DNA of 64,000 nt from contig NZ_JASNWF010000004.1 of the NCBI RefSeq assembly GCF_030283205.1, positions 480,358 to 544,357 on the forward strand, read 5' to 3'. A program made the translations under genes and the position numbers. The notes below the pieces were generated by a model. That model ran no database searches, had not been told where the DNA came from, and saw only the letters and a program-made list of their open reading frames with translations. The DNA comes from Actinomadura opuntiae. Its GTDB lineage: Bacteria > Actinomycetota > Actinomycetes > Streptosporangiales > Streptosporangiaceae. Positions within the stretch are counted from its first letter, which is position 1; each line of letters starts with the position of its first letter. This document shows positions 54,701 to 62,547 of the stretch, piece by piece.

Positions 54701-55278
54701 GAGGCGAGGACGTGGGTCTCCATCGCCACGGTGACGTCCTCGTACTGCATGGCGGGGAACTCGAACTGGTGGGCGTCCCAGAACGAGCGGCGGAACACCT
54801 TGTTCCAGACGGTCCGGTCCAGCAGGAGCACCGGGTGGTGGGCGACATGCGTGGACCGGATCGTCGCGGCATAGGGTTCCGCGTGCATCCAGGACTGCCA
54901 TACGCCCTCGTCGTCGAGGCACATGACGTTGCCGCCGGCGATGTCGGACCCGGTCGACTCCATCGACCCGACCAGCAGCTCGTAGGCGTACGGCGGGACG
55001 GCGTCCTCGCCGTCCACGAACGCGAGGTAGCGGCCCTCGGCGTGCCGGAGGCCGGTGTTGCGCGCCGGGCCTCCCGCGTCCGCGTGCTGGACGAGCCGGA
55101 ACCGGCCGTCGCGGTCCGCGAACCGCTTGGCGACGGCGGCGGCCCCCTCCCCGGCCCCGTCGTCCACCATGATCACTTCGAGGTCGCGCAGCGTCTGCCC
55201 CGCCAGCGACTCCAGGCATCCGGCGAGGTGGTCCTCGGCGGTGCGGAACGGTACGACGACGCTGATCTTCGGTGACAC
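51760..55278 (-). CDS. Fused GT2 glycosyltransferase / CDP-glycerol glycerophosphotransferase (TagF-like)
   Basis: 1172 residues from GTG 55278 behind ctggag. Residues ~1-230 are a GT2 domain ('ISVVVPFRTAEDHLAGCLES', 'EVIMVDDG'); the usual D-x-D-D metal site reads DGED. Residues ~230-780 are beta-rich and unassigned. Residues ~790-1170 are Glyphos_transf: 'SQYSCNPRALYEEL', 'LQTWHGTPLKRLGYD' (~residue 900) and 'ETGYPRNDVM', then 'VLVTDYSSAMFDYAVLGRP'. TagF-type enzymes polymerise glycerol-phosphate from CDP-glycerol at the inner membrane face. A paralogue lies immediately upstream. Confidence 0.92.
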   Translation of the reverse strand: MSPKISVVVPFRTAEDHLAGCLESLAGQTLRDLEVIMVDDGAGEGAAAVAKRFADRDGRFRLVQHADAGGPARNTGLRHAEGRYLAFVDGEDAVPPYAYELLVGSMESTGSDIAGGNVMCLDDEGVWQSWMHAEPYAATIRSTHVAHHPVLLLDRTVWNKVFRRSFWDAHQFEFPAMQYEDVTVAMETHVLASSVDVLDTTVYFWRHHPGAYGRERQELGDIIDRMAALGMVRRVLRDRVPELLPAHDMYALDLDLRALVHALPAASEQERRRLVDLGAEIVASADPSAASGLEAIKRLELHLLGERMLPELLEVLRFEEGGLEEVPIVPKGRIRQRWYARYPFFGDERRAIPDEVYDVTDEFDLWTQVERAGWDGEILTLEGYAHFARLDVSSAHDSRIRMWLRDARTGQEVRLETERTRCPDATARSGQALVSYEWSGFAVRVDPEALRDGEEWRTAAWELFAEVSTAGHKAVRRITAAAPRVRWTAPRQPAEHVAVQPADGDGGFVVHVKNSRAVLTGFRRTGDSLELTGWTNRALGAGAAIMAARRHGGAEVFGDVTVRPAAVTPAAEGTGFCFTATLPLDGLLSLPAGEPVPETSARPHLLDAIDWDIRLNGEGGPLRLTMAGHLGEARYARRGREFVLTRTAYGNLRGVERSFRPVVTRAAWDAEGRLALAGAFADPEDRPGRLLLRCSRSGDTHEMPLAWEGDRFIAAFTPARLPVFGTDLPLAEGTWDLIAPTRSGDVAVVVERAAIPALPEWRRVGTHEYEVGVHQTDAVQLHSRPALSEDERGRHAQRLLQLNDYPVYLRSGLSDVVVFDSYNASQYSCNPRALYEELAKRRPDLECVWVSQDGQFAVEGEARTVLAGTREHYRTLARARYIVTNYGAPHWYIKREGQIYLQTWHGTPLKRLGYDLKDMPYRRTEKLDWIQREVPRWSYLLSPSPFATDVMRHAFHYSGRILETGYPRNDVMSTPEWQRLGTDIRKRLGIPEGKKVVLYAPTWRDDEHHAMDRRGFHLELDLETMRRVLGGDHVLLLRAHYLITDRAHVACDDFVMDVTRYPDVADLYMAADVLVTDYSSAMFDYAVLGRPMVFYTYDLERYRDHVRGFYLDLEAEAPGPLAATSEEVAEAVRAAPEMEDEYSGKYDDFFVKYCPHDDGEASTRVIDQVFSR

Positions 55279-55334
55279 GGGGTTCTCCAGGGGTTGCGGG
55301 GTGGTGGTGCGCGCGGGGCGGCGGTGTGCGGCTG

Positions 55335-55358
55335 TGCGGCGGTGCGGCGGTGCGGCGG
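55335..55358. repeat. 8-bp simple tandem repeat
   Basis: Three perfect copies of TGCGGCGG within a G-rich gap between the two TagF-like genes, with degenerate copies on both sides (about 55319-55370). Confidence 0.6.
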
Positions 55359-55429
55359 TGTGCGCGGCGCGGCCGATCGGGCGGCGGCGCCGGCCGCGCG
55401 GCGCCGCTCGGGACGGCGCCGCGCGGACG

Positions 55430-58400
55430 TCAGAGCACGCGGTCCAGGACGCGGGCGGCGGCCCGGCCGTCGTCGTGCGGGCAGTAGCGGGCGGCGAACG
55501 CGGCGCGCGCGGTGCGGTACGCGGACTCGATCGCGGCGGGTTCGGCGAGCGCCTCGACGACCTGCTGCGAGGTGCGCAGCAGCGGGCCGGGCGCCTCGGC
55601 GTCGAAGTCGAAGTAGAAGCCGCGCACGTGGTCGCGGTAGCGCTCCAGGTCGTAGGTGTAGAACAGCATCGGACGGCCGGTGACGGCGAAGTCGAACATC
55701 GCCGAGGAGTAGTCGGTGACGAGCACGTCGCTGATCAGGAACAGCTCGGAGATGTCGGGGTAGACCGACACGTCCACGACGCAGTCGCCGGGCCGCCACT
55801 TCGGCCGGTCGGTCACCAGGTAGTGGGTGCGCAGCAGCAGGACGTGGTCGTGCCCGAGCGCCTTGCGGAACCGGTCGACGTCCAGTTCCAGGCGGAACGC
55901 CCGCTTGCCGATGGCGAAGTGGAAGTCGTCCCGCCACGTCGGCGCGTACAGCACGATCCGCTTGCCGTCCGGGATGCCGAGGCGCCGCCGTACCGCCGTC
56001 GCGATCTCGTGGCGGTGCGGGCTGTTCAGGATGTCGTTGCGCGGATAGCCGCTCTCCAGGATCTCGCCCTGGTAGCCGAACGCGCGCCGGAACAGCGGCA
56101 CGGAGAAGGAGTTCTGCGCCAGCAGCACGTCCCACTGCGGGACGTCGTGCTGCATCCAGTCCATGCCCTCGGTCCGCTTGTAGGGCATCTGCTTGACGTC
56201 GTAGCCCAGCTTCTTGAGCGGCGTCCCATGCCAGCACTGCACGTAGGTCTGGTCTTCGCGCTTGGTGAACCATTCCTGCTGCGACCAGTTGCCGAAGATG
56301 TAGCGCGCCCGAGCGAGCGCCTCGTAGTGCTCCCGCGAACCGGTCAGGACGGTGCGCGCCCCGGCGGGCTTGCCGAACTGGCCGTTCTCGGTGACCCACA
56401 CGCAGTCGACGTCGAGGTCCCTGCGCCGCAGCTCGTCGTAGATGCCGCGCGGGTTGCACGAGTACTGGCGTCCCTTGTACGCGTCGAACACGGCCAGGTC
56501 CCGTACGGGAAGGTTCAGGTGCCGCCGGTAGTGCCCGGACCGGAGGCGGGCCTGCGCGTAGGGGCCGCGCTCGTCGTCGTCGAGGGCCGTCTGGATGTGC
56601 AGCTGGAGCTGGTCGGTCTTGTAGACGCGCACGTCGATCCGGTGCAGGCCCGTCTCGGTCGGCTCCGGCAGTTCCCGCAGGGCGTGCCGGCGGACGACGA
56701 CGGGGCGCTCGGTCGCGCCGAGCGGCGCGAACACGTCCCAGCGGCCGGACACGAGCGGGCGCGACAGCCCCAGCACCGGCATCCGCTCGGGCGAGAACTT
56801 CGCGGTGAACCGGTCGCTCTCCCAGCGCAGCGGGACGGTGTGCTCCTCGCAGGACCGCCGCCGCCGCAGGATCAGCGCCTCCGGGCGGCCCGCCGGGTCC
56901 GAGCAGGTGCCGGACAGCCGCAGCAGCCCGTCGGGCGACCAGGAGACCCGGTCCACGGCCGGCGCGCTCTCCCGCGCGACGACGCGCACCTGGCTGCGCC
57001 GGGTCCGCGCGACCTCCAGCTCTCCGCACGGCGCCGGGTAGACCGCGCCCGCCGCGTCCTGCTCCAGGTACGGGCGGACGCCGCCGGGCAGGCTGATCTC
57101 CCAGTCGCCGAGGTGCCGGGCGAGCCCGCCGATCGGCAGCTTCGCGCGGAAGCCGTACCAGCCGTCGGCGCCGTTCTCGGTCGGTTCGACCGGGCCCGCC
57201 ACCGTGGCCCGCCCCGCCTTCGGCACCGCGGTGACCCGCGCGCCGGCCTCGAGCGGCGTGCGGCTCCAGCCGTCCAGCCACAGCTCGTCGCCCTCCACGT
57301 GCGACCCGACGACCGTCGCGGCCGTCCGGCGCACCTGCACGACGAACCGGCGCTTGGCCGCGACGCCCTGCACCAGCACGCCCGGCGCGCACTCCTGGTC
57401 GTCCGGCCACTGCCGTGCGGCCAGCCGCGGGTTCGCGAACGTCCGGCGGCGCCGCAGCCCCTTGTTGACGATCTCCACGCACGGGATCCAGTCGACGTCC
57501 CGCCAGCGGCCGAACATCTTCAGCGCGGACGGGTCGATCTCCGCGACGAACCCCGACCAGTCGTAGGACACCACGGACTGCCGGGTCCGCGCCGTGACGT
57601 CCGGCCGCCGCACCCGCTGGACGGGCACCCGCATCAGCCCGCGCCGGTTGGACGCCAGCAGCCACAGCCGGATCCGGGAGCCGTCCTCGCTGGAGGAGTC
57701 CAGGTGCCGGATGTAGGCGTGCCCTTCGAGCCGCAGCCGTCCGCCCACCCACGTCGCCCGGTCGATCGCCGCTGCCGGCTTCAGCTCGTCGGTCACGTCG
57801 TACACGTGCAGGGGGACGCCGCATTCGGCGTCCTCGAAGAACGGGTACTCGGCGTACCAGCGGTGCCGCAACCCGCGCCGCACCCGCGCGGTGTCGTGGT
57901 GCTTGCCGAGCTGGACGAACCGGAGCACCTCCATCAGCTCGGGCAGCTTCTTGCGGCACAGCAGGTGCAGTTGCAGCCGCGTCATCGACGTGAGCCGCTT
58001 GATGACGCGCGGGTTGATGCCCTCCGCAAGGGCCGCACCCATCGCGACGAGTTCCTCGCGGTTCTCGTCGTCCGTCCTGGGGAGGGCGTCGAGAACGACG
58101 CGCAGCTCGATGTCGACCAGCACGTGTTCGTCGTACGTCGCGACGAGCTGCGGCGCATAGGCGGCCAGCCCTTCGCGCACGACGCGCGCGGAACGCAGGC
58201 GCTGGCACAGGTTGTCCCAGTCGTAGCGGTCCTCGGTGATGGAACCCGGCCGCTTGCGCCAGTAGTAGACGGTGTCGCTCAGCACGTCCACGGAGCCGGC
58301 GAGCGCGTGCGCGCGGGCCGTCACCGGAGGGTCCTCGTAAAAGCCGGCGGGGAACTCCAGCCCGGTGCGGTCCCAGAACGAACGCCGGTAGACCTTGTTC

Positions 58401-58876
58401 CACGGCGTCCGGTCACGGATGAGCAGCCCGTGGGCCGACACATGGGTCTTCAGGCGGGTCTCGGTGAACACCCCGCTGTGCAGCACCGACTGCCACGTCC
58501 GGTCGGCGTCCATACGCTCGACGTTCCCGCACGCCATGTCCGACCCGGTGCGCTCAAGGGAGCCGACCATCCGGCTGTAGGCGTCGCGCTCCACCACGTC
58601 GTCGGCATCGGCGAACGCCAGGTACTCGCCCTTCGCCAGCCGCACCCCCGCGTTGCGGGACCGCCCCGGCCCCTCGTTGTCGCGCGCCAGCAGCCGGAAC
58701 CGGGGGTCGCGGTCGCACATCTCCTTGGCGATCACCGCGCCGTTGTCGTCCGACCCGTCGTCCACCATGATCACTTCGAGGTCGCGCAGCGACTGCCCGG
58801 CGATCGACTCCAGGCACGCGCGCAGGTACTCCTCGGTGTTGTGGAACGGGACGACGACGCTGAGCTTCGGGGACAT
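55430..58876 (-). CDS. Fused GT2 glycosyltransferase / CDP-glycerol glycerophosphotransferase (TagF-like), paralogue
   Basis: 1148 residues from ATG 58876 behind cctggaggc. The GT2 domain has 'LSVVVPFHNTEEYLRACLES', 'EVIMVDDGSDDNG' and an orthodox metal site in 'LAFADADDVVERD'. The middle has 'VSYDWSGFVAEIDPSALK', mirrored by 'VSYEWSGFAVRVDPEAL' in its neighbour. The C-terminal transferase has 'VQCWHGTPLKKLGYD' (~residue 880), 'ESGYPRNDIL' and 'VLVTDYSSAMFDFAVTGRP'. The two genes share the same layout and strand and surely arose by duplication. Together they may prime and extend a glycosylated polyol-phosphate wall polymer. Confidence 0.92.
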   Translation of the reverse strand: MSPKLSVVVPFHNTEEYLRACLESIAGQSLRDLEVIMVDDGSDDNGAVIAKEMCDRDPRFRLLARDNEGPGRSRNAGVRLAKGEYLAFADADDVVERDAYSRMVGSLERTGSDMACGNVERMDADRTWQSVLHSGVFTETRLKTHVSAHGLLIRDRTPWNKVYRRSFWDRTGLEFPAGFYEDPPVTARAHALAGSVDVLSDTVYYWRKRPGSITEDRYDWDNLCQRLRSARVVREGLAAYAPQLVATYDEHVLVDIELRVVLDALPRTDDENREELVAMGAALAEGINPRVIKRLTSMTRLQLHLLCRKKLPELMEVLRFVQLGKHHDTARVRRGLRHRWYAEYPFFEDAECGVPLHVYDVTDELKPAAAIDRATWVGGRLRLEGHAYIRHLDSSSEDGSRIRLWLLASNRRGLMRVPVQRVRRPDVTARTRQSVVSYDWSGFVAEIDPSALKMFGRWRDVDWIPCVEIVNKGLRRRRTFANPRLAARQWPDDQECAPGVLVQGVAAKRRFVVQVRRTAATVVGSHVEGDELWLDGWSRTPLEAGARVTAVPKAGRATVAGPVEPTENGADGWYGFRAKLPIGGLARHLGDWEISLPGGVRPYLEQDAAGAVYPAPCGELEVARTRRSQVRVVARESAPAVDRVSWSPDGLLRLSGTCSDPAGRPEALILRRRRSCEEHTVPLRWESDRFTAKFSPERMPVLGLSRPLVSGRWDVFAPLGATERPVVVRRHALRELPEPTETGLHRIDVRVYKTDQLQLHIQTALDDDERGPYAQARLRSGHYRRHLNLPVRDLAVFDAYKGRQYSCNPRGIYDELRRRDLDVDCVWVTENGQFGKPAGARTVLTGSREHYEALARARYIFGNWSQQEWFTKREDQTYVQCWHGTPLKKLGYDVKQMPYKRTEGMDWMQHDVPQWDVLLAQNSFSVPLFRRAFGYQGEILESGYPRNDILNSPHRHEIATAVRRRLGIPDGKRIVLYAPTWRDDFHFAIGKRAFRLELDVDRFRKALGHDHVLLLRTHYLVTDRPKWRPGDCVVDVSVYPDISELFLISDVLVTDYSSAMFDFAVTGRPMLFYTYDLERYRDHVRGFYFDFDAEAPGPLLRTSQQVVEALAEPAAIESAYRTARAAFAARYCPHDDGRAAARVLDRVL

Positions 58877-59076
58877 GCGGCCTCCAGGTCGGTTGGACGA
58901 GGGCACCGCCGAGCCAGAGCGGAAACCCCGCCACACCGAGCATGGTGACGCGAAGTGATCATACGAACGCGGATCGCCATTGCCAGGACGTCCCCTGACG
59001 CAGACTTGACCCGCCCTGCCATCGCTTTACCGTGACCTGACCTGCCGCCACGGGCGCGTCCCCGGCCGTAGGGCGG

Positions 59077-59982
59077 TCAGGCCGGGCGGATTCCCGGCGT
59101 GCCGGTGCCGAGCTCCGCGATCGCCGCGCGGACGCTGACCGCCAGCGCCTCGAACTCCCCGGTGCGCGGCGACGTCGACCGGAACCCCAGGCCGATCCGC
59201 CGGAACGGCGCCGGGTCGGCGAACCGGTGCAGCGCCAGGTTCGGCGCCCGCCGCGTCTCCACCGGCAGCGCCGTCTCCGGGACCAGCGTCACGCCGAGCC
59301 CGCCCGACACCAGCTGGACGAGCGTCGCCAGGCTCGTCGCGTACGTCGCCGACGGCGCCCGCGCGCCCACCTCGCGGCAGACGTCCAGCGCCTGGTCGCG
59401 CAGGCAGTGCCCCTCGTTCAGCAGGATCACGTCGAGCTCGCCCAGCGCGTCGCGCGGCACGGCGCCGGCCTCCAGCCGGAACGACGCGGGCGTGACCAGC
59501 ACGAAGTCCTCGTCGTAGAGGGGCAGCTCGGTGACGCCCTGGGCGGGCGCGGGCAGCGCGAGCAGCACCACGTCGAGCCGCCCGGCCATCAGCTCGGCGA
59601 CGATGTGGCCGGTCTGCTCCTCGTGCACCGACAGCTCGAGGTCGGGGAACTCGTCGGCGAGGCGCGGCAGGACGACCGGCAGCAGGTAGGGCGCGACGGT
59701 CGGGATCACCCCGACGCGCAGCGGCCCCACCAGCGGGCCCCGCACCGCCCTGACCTCCTCGACCAGCCGGTCCAGCTCCGCCAGCACGTTCTCGGCCCGC
59801 CGCGCGACCCGCTCGCCCGCCGGCGTCAGCAGCACCTTGCGGGTCGTCCGCTCCACGAGCCGGGTGTCGAGGCTCCCCTCCAGCGCGGCGACCGAGCCCG
59901 ACAGCGCCGGCTGGCTCATCCGCAGCGCGGCGGCGGCGTCCCGGAAGTGCAGATGCTCCGCCAATGCCAGGAACGCCCGCAA
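59077..59982 (-). CDS. oxyR: Peroxide-sensing LysR regulator OxyR
   Basis: 301 residues from TTG 59982, but the true N-terminus is probably longer: upstream codons read 'RPTVSQ', which joins 'LRAFLALAEHLHF' exactly as in other actinobacterial OxyR proteins, yet a TAG lies 12 codons before the TTG and no ATG, GTG or TTG falls between. The HTH is 'FRDAAAALRMSQPALSGSVA'. The redox pair is Cys193 and Cys202 in 'NEGHCLRDQALDVCREVG', with the nine-residue spacing of E. coli Cys199/Cys208. It should activate peroxide defence genes such as ahpC at 63369. Confidence 0.92.
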   Translation of the reverse strand: MRAFLALAEHLHFRDAAAALRMSQPALSGSVAALEGSLDTRLVERTTRKVLLTPAGERVARRAENVLAELDRLVEEVRAVRGPLVGPLRVGVIPTVAPYLLPVVLPRLADEFPDLELSVHEEQTGHIVAELMAGRLDVVLLALPAPAQGVTELPLYDEDFVLVTPASFRLEAGAVPRDALGELDVILLNEGHCLRDQALDVCREVGARAPSATYATSLATLVQLVSGGLGVTLVPETALPVETRRAPNLALHRFADPAPFRRIGLGFRSTSPRTGEFEALAVSVRAAIAELGTGTPGIRPA

Positions 59983-60003
59983 CTGCGAGACCGTCGGCCT
60001 GCT

Positions 60004-60038
60004 GATAACCGTCTCCTATCACTCCGTCACCGATAGAT
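60004..60038. promoter_or_regulatory. Putative OxyR box upstream of oxyR
   Basis: Alternating GATA and TATC half-sites (GATA 60004-60007, TATC 60017-60020, GATAG 60032-60036). The 24 bases from 60015 match 23 bases at 63216-63238 before ahpC at about 20 positions with one indel. Likely autoregulatory OxyR site. Confidence 0.6.
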
Positions 60039-60157
60039 AACCGCGGCGTCACGATACCCGGCGGTCGCACCGGGCTTTGAACATCGCTTCCGCCGGGCGG
60101 GCAACGGACGGGCGGCTCATGAGTGTAAGAGGCGTGGAAACCGACATAGTGGCGAAC

Positions 60158-60730
60158 ATGCGCCACCCCCGCCGCACGGCCGGCGCCTTCCCCGAGGCGG
60201 ACGCCTCCGAGGTGGACGCCGCCGACGCGGACGACCGGGGCGCGGGCACGGCCGCCCTGGTGGCCCTGTTCCGCGAGCACCAGCTCGCCCTCGCCCGCAC
60301 CGCCCTCATGATCGTCGGCGACCGGGCCACCGCCGAGGACGTCGTGCAGGACGCCTTCATCGACCTCTACCGCAGGATCGACCGCCTCACCGACCACGAC
60401 CGGATGCTGCCGTACGCCCGCGCCGCGGTGGTCAACAAGTGCCGCACGGTGCTGCGCCGGCGCAAGCTGGCGTTCCGGACGGGACGCACGCACGAGCCGC
60501 CGGTCTGGTCGGCCGAGTCGGCGGCCATGCTCGGCGAGGAGCGGCGCGAGGTCTTCCTCGCGCTGCGGCGCCTGCCGCAGCGCCGCCGCGAGGCCCTGGT
60601 GCTGCGCTACTACCTGGACCTGGACGAACGGGAGATCGCCGAGATCATGGGAATCGGCGTCGGCACGGTCCGGTCCACCATCTCGCGGGCGCTGACGTCG
60701 CTCGCCGGCCTTCTCGGGGAGGAAGCATGA
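60158..60730 (+). CDS. ECF-type RNA polymerase sigma factor (SigE family)
   Basis: 190 residues from ATG 60158; CATAGT lies 7 bases before it, which suggests a leaderless message, and ATG 60119 is a longer alternative. Region 2 reads 'LMIVGDRATAEDVVQDAFID' and region 4 'RRLPQRRREALVLRYYLDLD' with 'MGIGVGTVRSTISRALTSLA'. The protein directs RNA polymerase to a special promoter set. It overlaps the next gene (ATGA), whose product has one membrane helix and may restrain it as anti-sigma factors do. Confidence 0.9.
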   Translation: MRHPRRTAGAFPEADASEVDAADADDRGAGTAALVALFREHQLALARTALMIVGDRATAEDVVQDAFIDLYRRIDRLTDHDRMLPYARAAVVNKCRTVLRRRKLAFRTGRTHEPPVWSAESAAMLGEERREVFLALRRLPQRRREALVLRYYLDLDEREIAEIMGIGVGTVRSTISRALTSLAGLLGEEA

Positions 60731-61815
60731 CCAGGACCGAAGAGCGGCTCCGCGACGCGTTCGGCGCCGCCGCCGCCGGCATTCCGGACGGCTCCCTCGC
60801 GCCCGTCACCGTTCCGGCGCCGCGGCGCCGCCGCCCGTGGGCCGTGCCCGCGGCGGTCGCGGGCGCGCTGGCCGCCGTCATCGTCGGCGGCACCGCGGTG
60901 GGCGGCGCGCTCCCGCGGATCTCCCACACCGGCGCCGCCGCGGGCTCCAACGGGCCCCGGCACGTCGTCGCGATCCGCGGCGGGCACGCGGTCGTCGAGG
61001 ACGCCTCCTCCGGGGCCCTCACGAAGGTGGCCGCGCTCGAAGGCCGCTACGCGGCGGTCGCCGCGACGGGCGACCGGCGGACGTTCTTCCTCGCCGGCAG
61101 CGCGGGCGGCGACTCCTACGCCTTCTACCGGTTCACCCTCGGCCCGGACGGGAGGCCGTCGGCGCCGAAGCGTCTCCCCGGCGGGACCGTCCGGCTCGGC
61201 TCGGGGTTCGGCAAGCCGGAGAACCTCGCCGCCAGCCCCGACGGCTCCCGGCTCGCCGTCGTCGGCACCGACGGCGGCCGCTCCGAGGCCGTGGTCATCG
61301 ACGTCCGCACCGGCGGACACCGGACCTGGAGCACCCCCGGAGAGGGGCTCGTCACCAGCGCGACGTGGGGGCCCGACAACCGCACCCTCGGCTTCCTCCA
61401 GGCCCCCGGCCAGGCGTCCGGCCGGGCGGTGCTGCGGCTGCTCGACACCGGCCGTCCCGGCTCGGACCTGCTGGCCTCGCGCGTGGCGCGCTCGGCCGAG
61501 GTCACCGGGACGCGGGTGGACGGGCTGATCAACGTGTTCGTCCTCAACCCCGACGGGAGGACCGCGACGGCCCAGATCCAGGGGGCCAAGCACGGCCGGA
61601 ACGACGACGCCGCCTTCGTCCTGGCGACGCTGTCGACGGGGACCTGGCAGCCGGCGGGACGGGCCGTCCCGCTGCCCGGCGACTCCTTCTTCGTCAAGGC
61701 CGACGGTTCCGGCGCGCACGTCCTGCAGCTCATCGACGGCCGTCCCGGACGCGTCGACGGCGGCGCGTTCACCTGGCTGAGCCGCTCCGCCGACTACGAC
61801 GACCTGGCCTGGTGA
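60727..61815 (+). CDS. Membrane-anchored beta-propeller-like protein, possible anti-sigma partner
   Basis: 362 residues from ATG 60727, overlapping the sigma gene. A cytoplasmic N-terminus of ~40 residues ('RTEERLRDAFGAAAAGIPDG') precedes one helix ('WAVPAAVAGALAAVIVGGTA') and a ~280-residue extracytoplasmic domain with repeated WD40/TolB-like strands ('GSRLAVVGTDGGRSEAVVID', 'TSATWGPDNRTLGFLQ'). Genes placed like this after SigE-family sigma factors are common in actinomycetes. The N-terminal segment lacks a clear zinc anti-sigma motif, so the regulatory role is inferred from position. Confidence 0.75.
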   Translation: MTRTEERLRDAFGAAAAGIPDGSLAPVTVPAPRRRRPWAVPAAVAGALAAVIVGGTAVGGALPRISHTGAAAGSNGPRHVVAIRGGHAVVEDASSGALTKVAALEGRYAAVAATGDRRTFFLAGSAGGDSYAFYRFTLGPDGRPSAPKRLPGGTVRLGSGFGKPENLAASPDGSRLAVVGTDGGRSEAVVIDVRTGGHRTWSTPGEGLVTSATWGPDNRTLGFLQAPGQASGRAVLRLLDTGRPGSDLLASRVARSAEVTGTRVDGLINVFVLNPDGRTATAQIQGAKHGRNDDAAFVLATLSTGTWQPAGRAVPLPGDSFFVKADGSGAHVLQLIDGRPGRVDGGAFTWLSRSADYDDLAW

Positions 61816-61855
61816 CCCGCGGCCCGCGGCGCCGCCGGTGTGGTATCAAGCCCGG

Positions 61856-62461
61856 GTGTCCGACGACCCCGCCCGGCGCCCGGGCTACCACCACGGCTCG
61901 CTGCGGGCCGCGCTGACGGCGACCGCCCTCGACCTGCTGGACGAGGGCGGTCTGCCGAACGTCTCGGTGCGGGAGGCGGCGCGGCGGGCCGGCGTCTCGC
62001 CGGGCGCCCCGTTCCGGCACTTCGCCGATCGGGACGCCCTGCTCACCGCCGTCGCGGGACGCGTCCTGGAGGACTTCGGCGAGTGGCAGCGGGCGGCGCT
62101 CGCGGACGCCCGTCCCGACCGTCCGGCCATGTGGACGTTCGGGCACGCCTTCGTGCGGTACGCCGCCCGGCACCCGCACCGGTTCGAGCTGCTGCGCACC
62201 ACCGTCTACACCGCGGACCCGGCGCCGGAGATCCGCGAGGGCATGCGGGCGGTCGAGCGGCAGGTGACCGATCTCATCGCGGCGGGGCAGAACGCCGGCA
62301 CGCTGCGGGCGGGCGACCCGCAGCTGGTGATCCTCGCGGCGCACGCCCTGGTCTACGGGCTCTCGCAGATGGTCGTCGACGGCTTCCTGCCCGCCGAGCA
62401 CGCCGGCGAGCTGGCCGAACAGGTCCTCGACACGTTCGGCAGGGGCATCGGGCAGGGCTGA
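61856..62461 (+). CDS. TetR/AcrR family transcriptional regulator (WHG-domain type)
   Basis: 201 residues from GTG 61856; TATCAA a few bases upstream resembles a -10 of a leaderless message. 'YHHGSLRAALTATALDLLDE' and 'VREAARRAGVSPGAPFRHFA' form the HTH. The rest ('MWTFGHAFVRYAARHPHRFE') matches the TetR_C_13 (WHG) group. It precedes an SRPBCC gene whose promoter contains a perfect palindrome (62507-62525), the probable target. Confidence 0.9.
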   Translation: MSDDPARRPGYHHGSLRAALTATALDLLDEGGLPNVSVREAARRAGVSPGAPFRHFADRDALLTAVAGRVLEDFGEWQRAALADARPDRPAMWTFGHAFVRYAARHPHRFELLRTTVYTADPAPEIREGMRAVERQVTDLIAAGQNAGTLRAGDPQLVILAAHALVYGLSQMVVDGFLPAEHAGELAEQVLDTFGRGIGQG

Positions 62462-62484
62462 GTACCGCCGGCCGCGGCAGAGCG

Positions 62485-62525
62485 TTGACGGTGCCGCGCG
62501 GCGCTGATGTAATCGGCGATTACAT
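62485..62525 (+). promoter_or_regulatory. Promoter with overlapping palindromic operator for the SRPBCC gene
   Basis: TTGACG (62485-62490), 17-base spacer, TGTAAT (62508-62513) is a near-consensus promoter. The -10 lies inside a perfect palindrome ATGTAATC-GGC-GATTACAT (62507-62525), the size and symmetry of a TetR-type operator. Confidence 0.75.
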
Positions 62526-62547
62526 TCGACGGAAGACAGGGGCCCCC

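Noticed and set aside
55055..58948. 1297-codon plus-strand frame
   Set aside because: Antisense to the two TagF-like genes, whose GT2 and Glyphos_transf motifs are clear.
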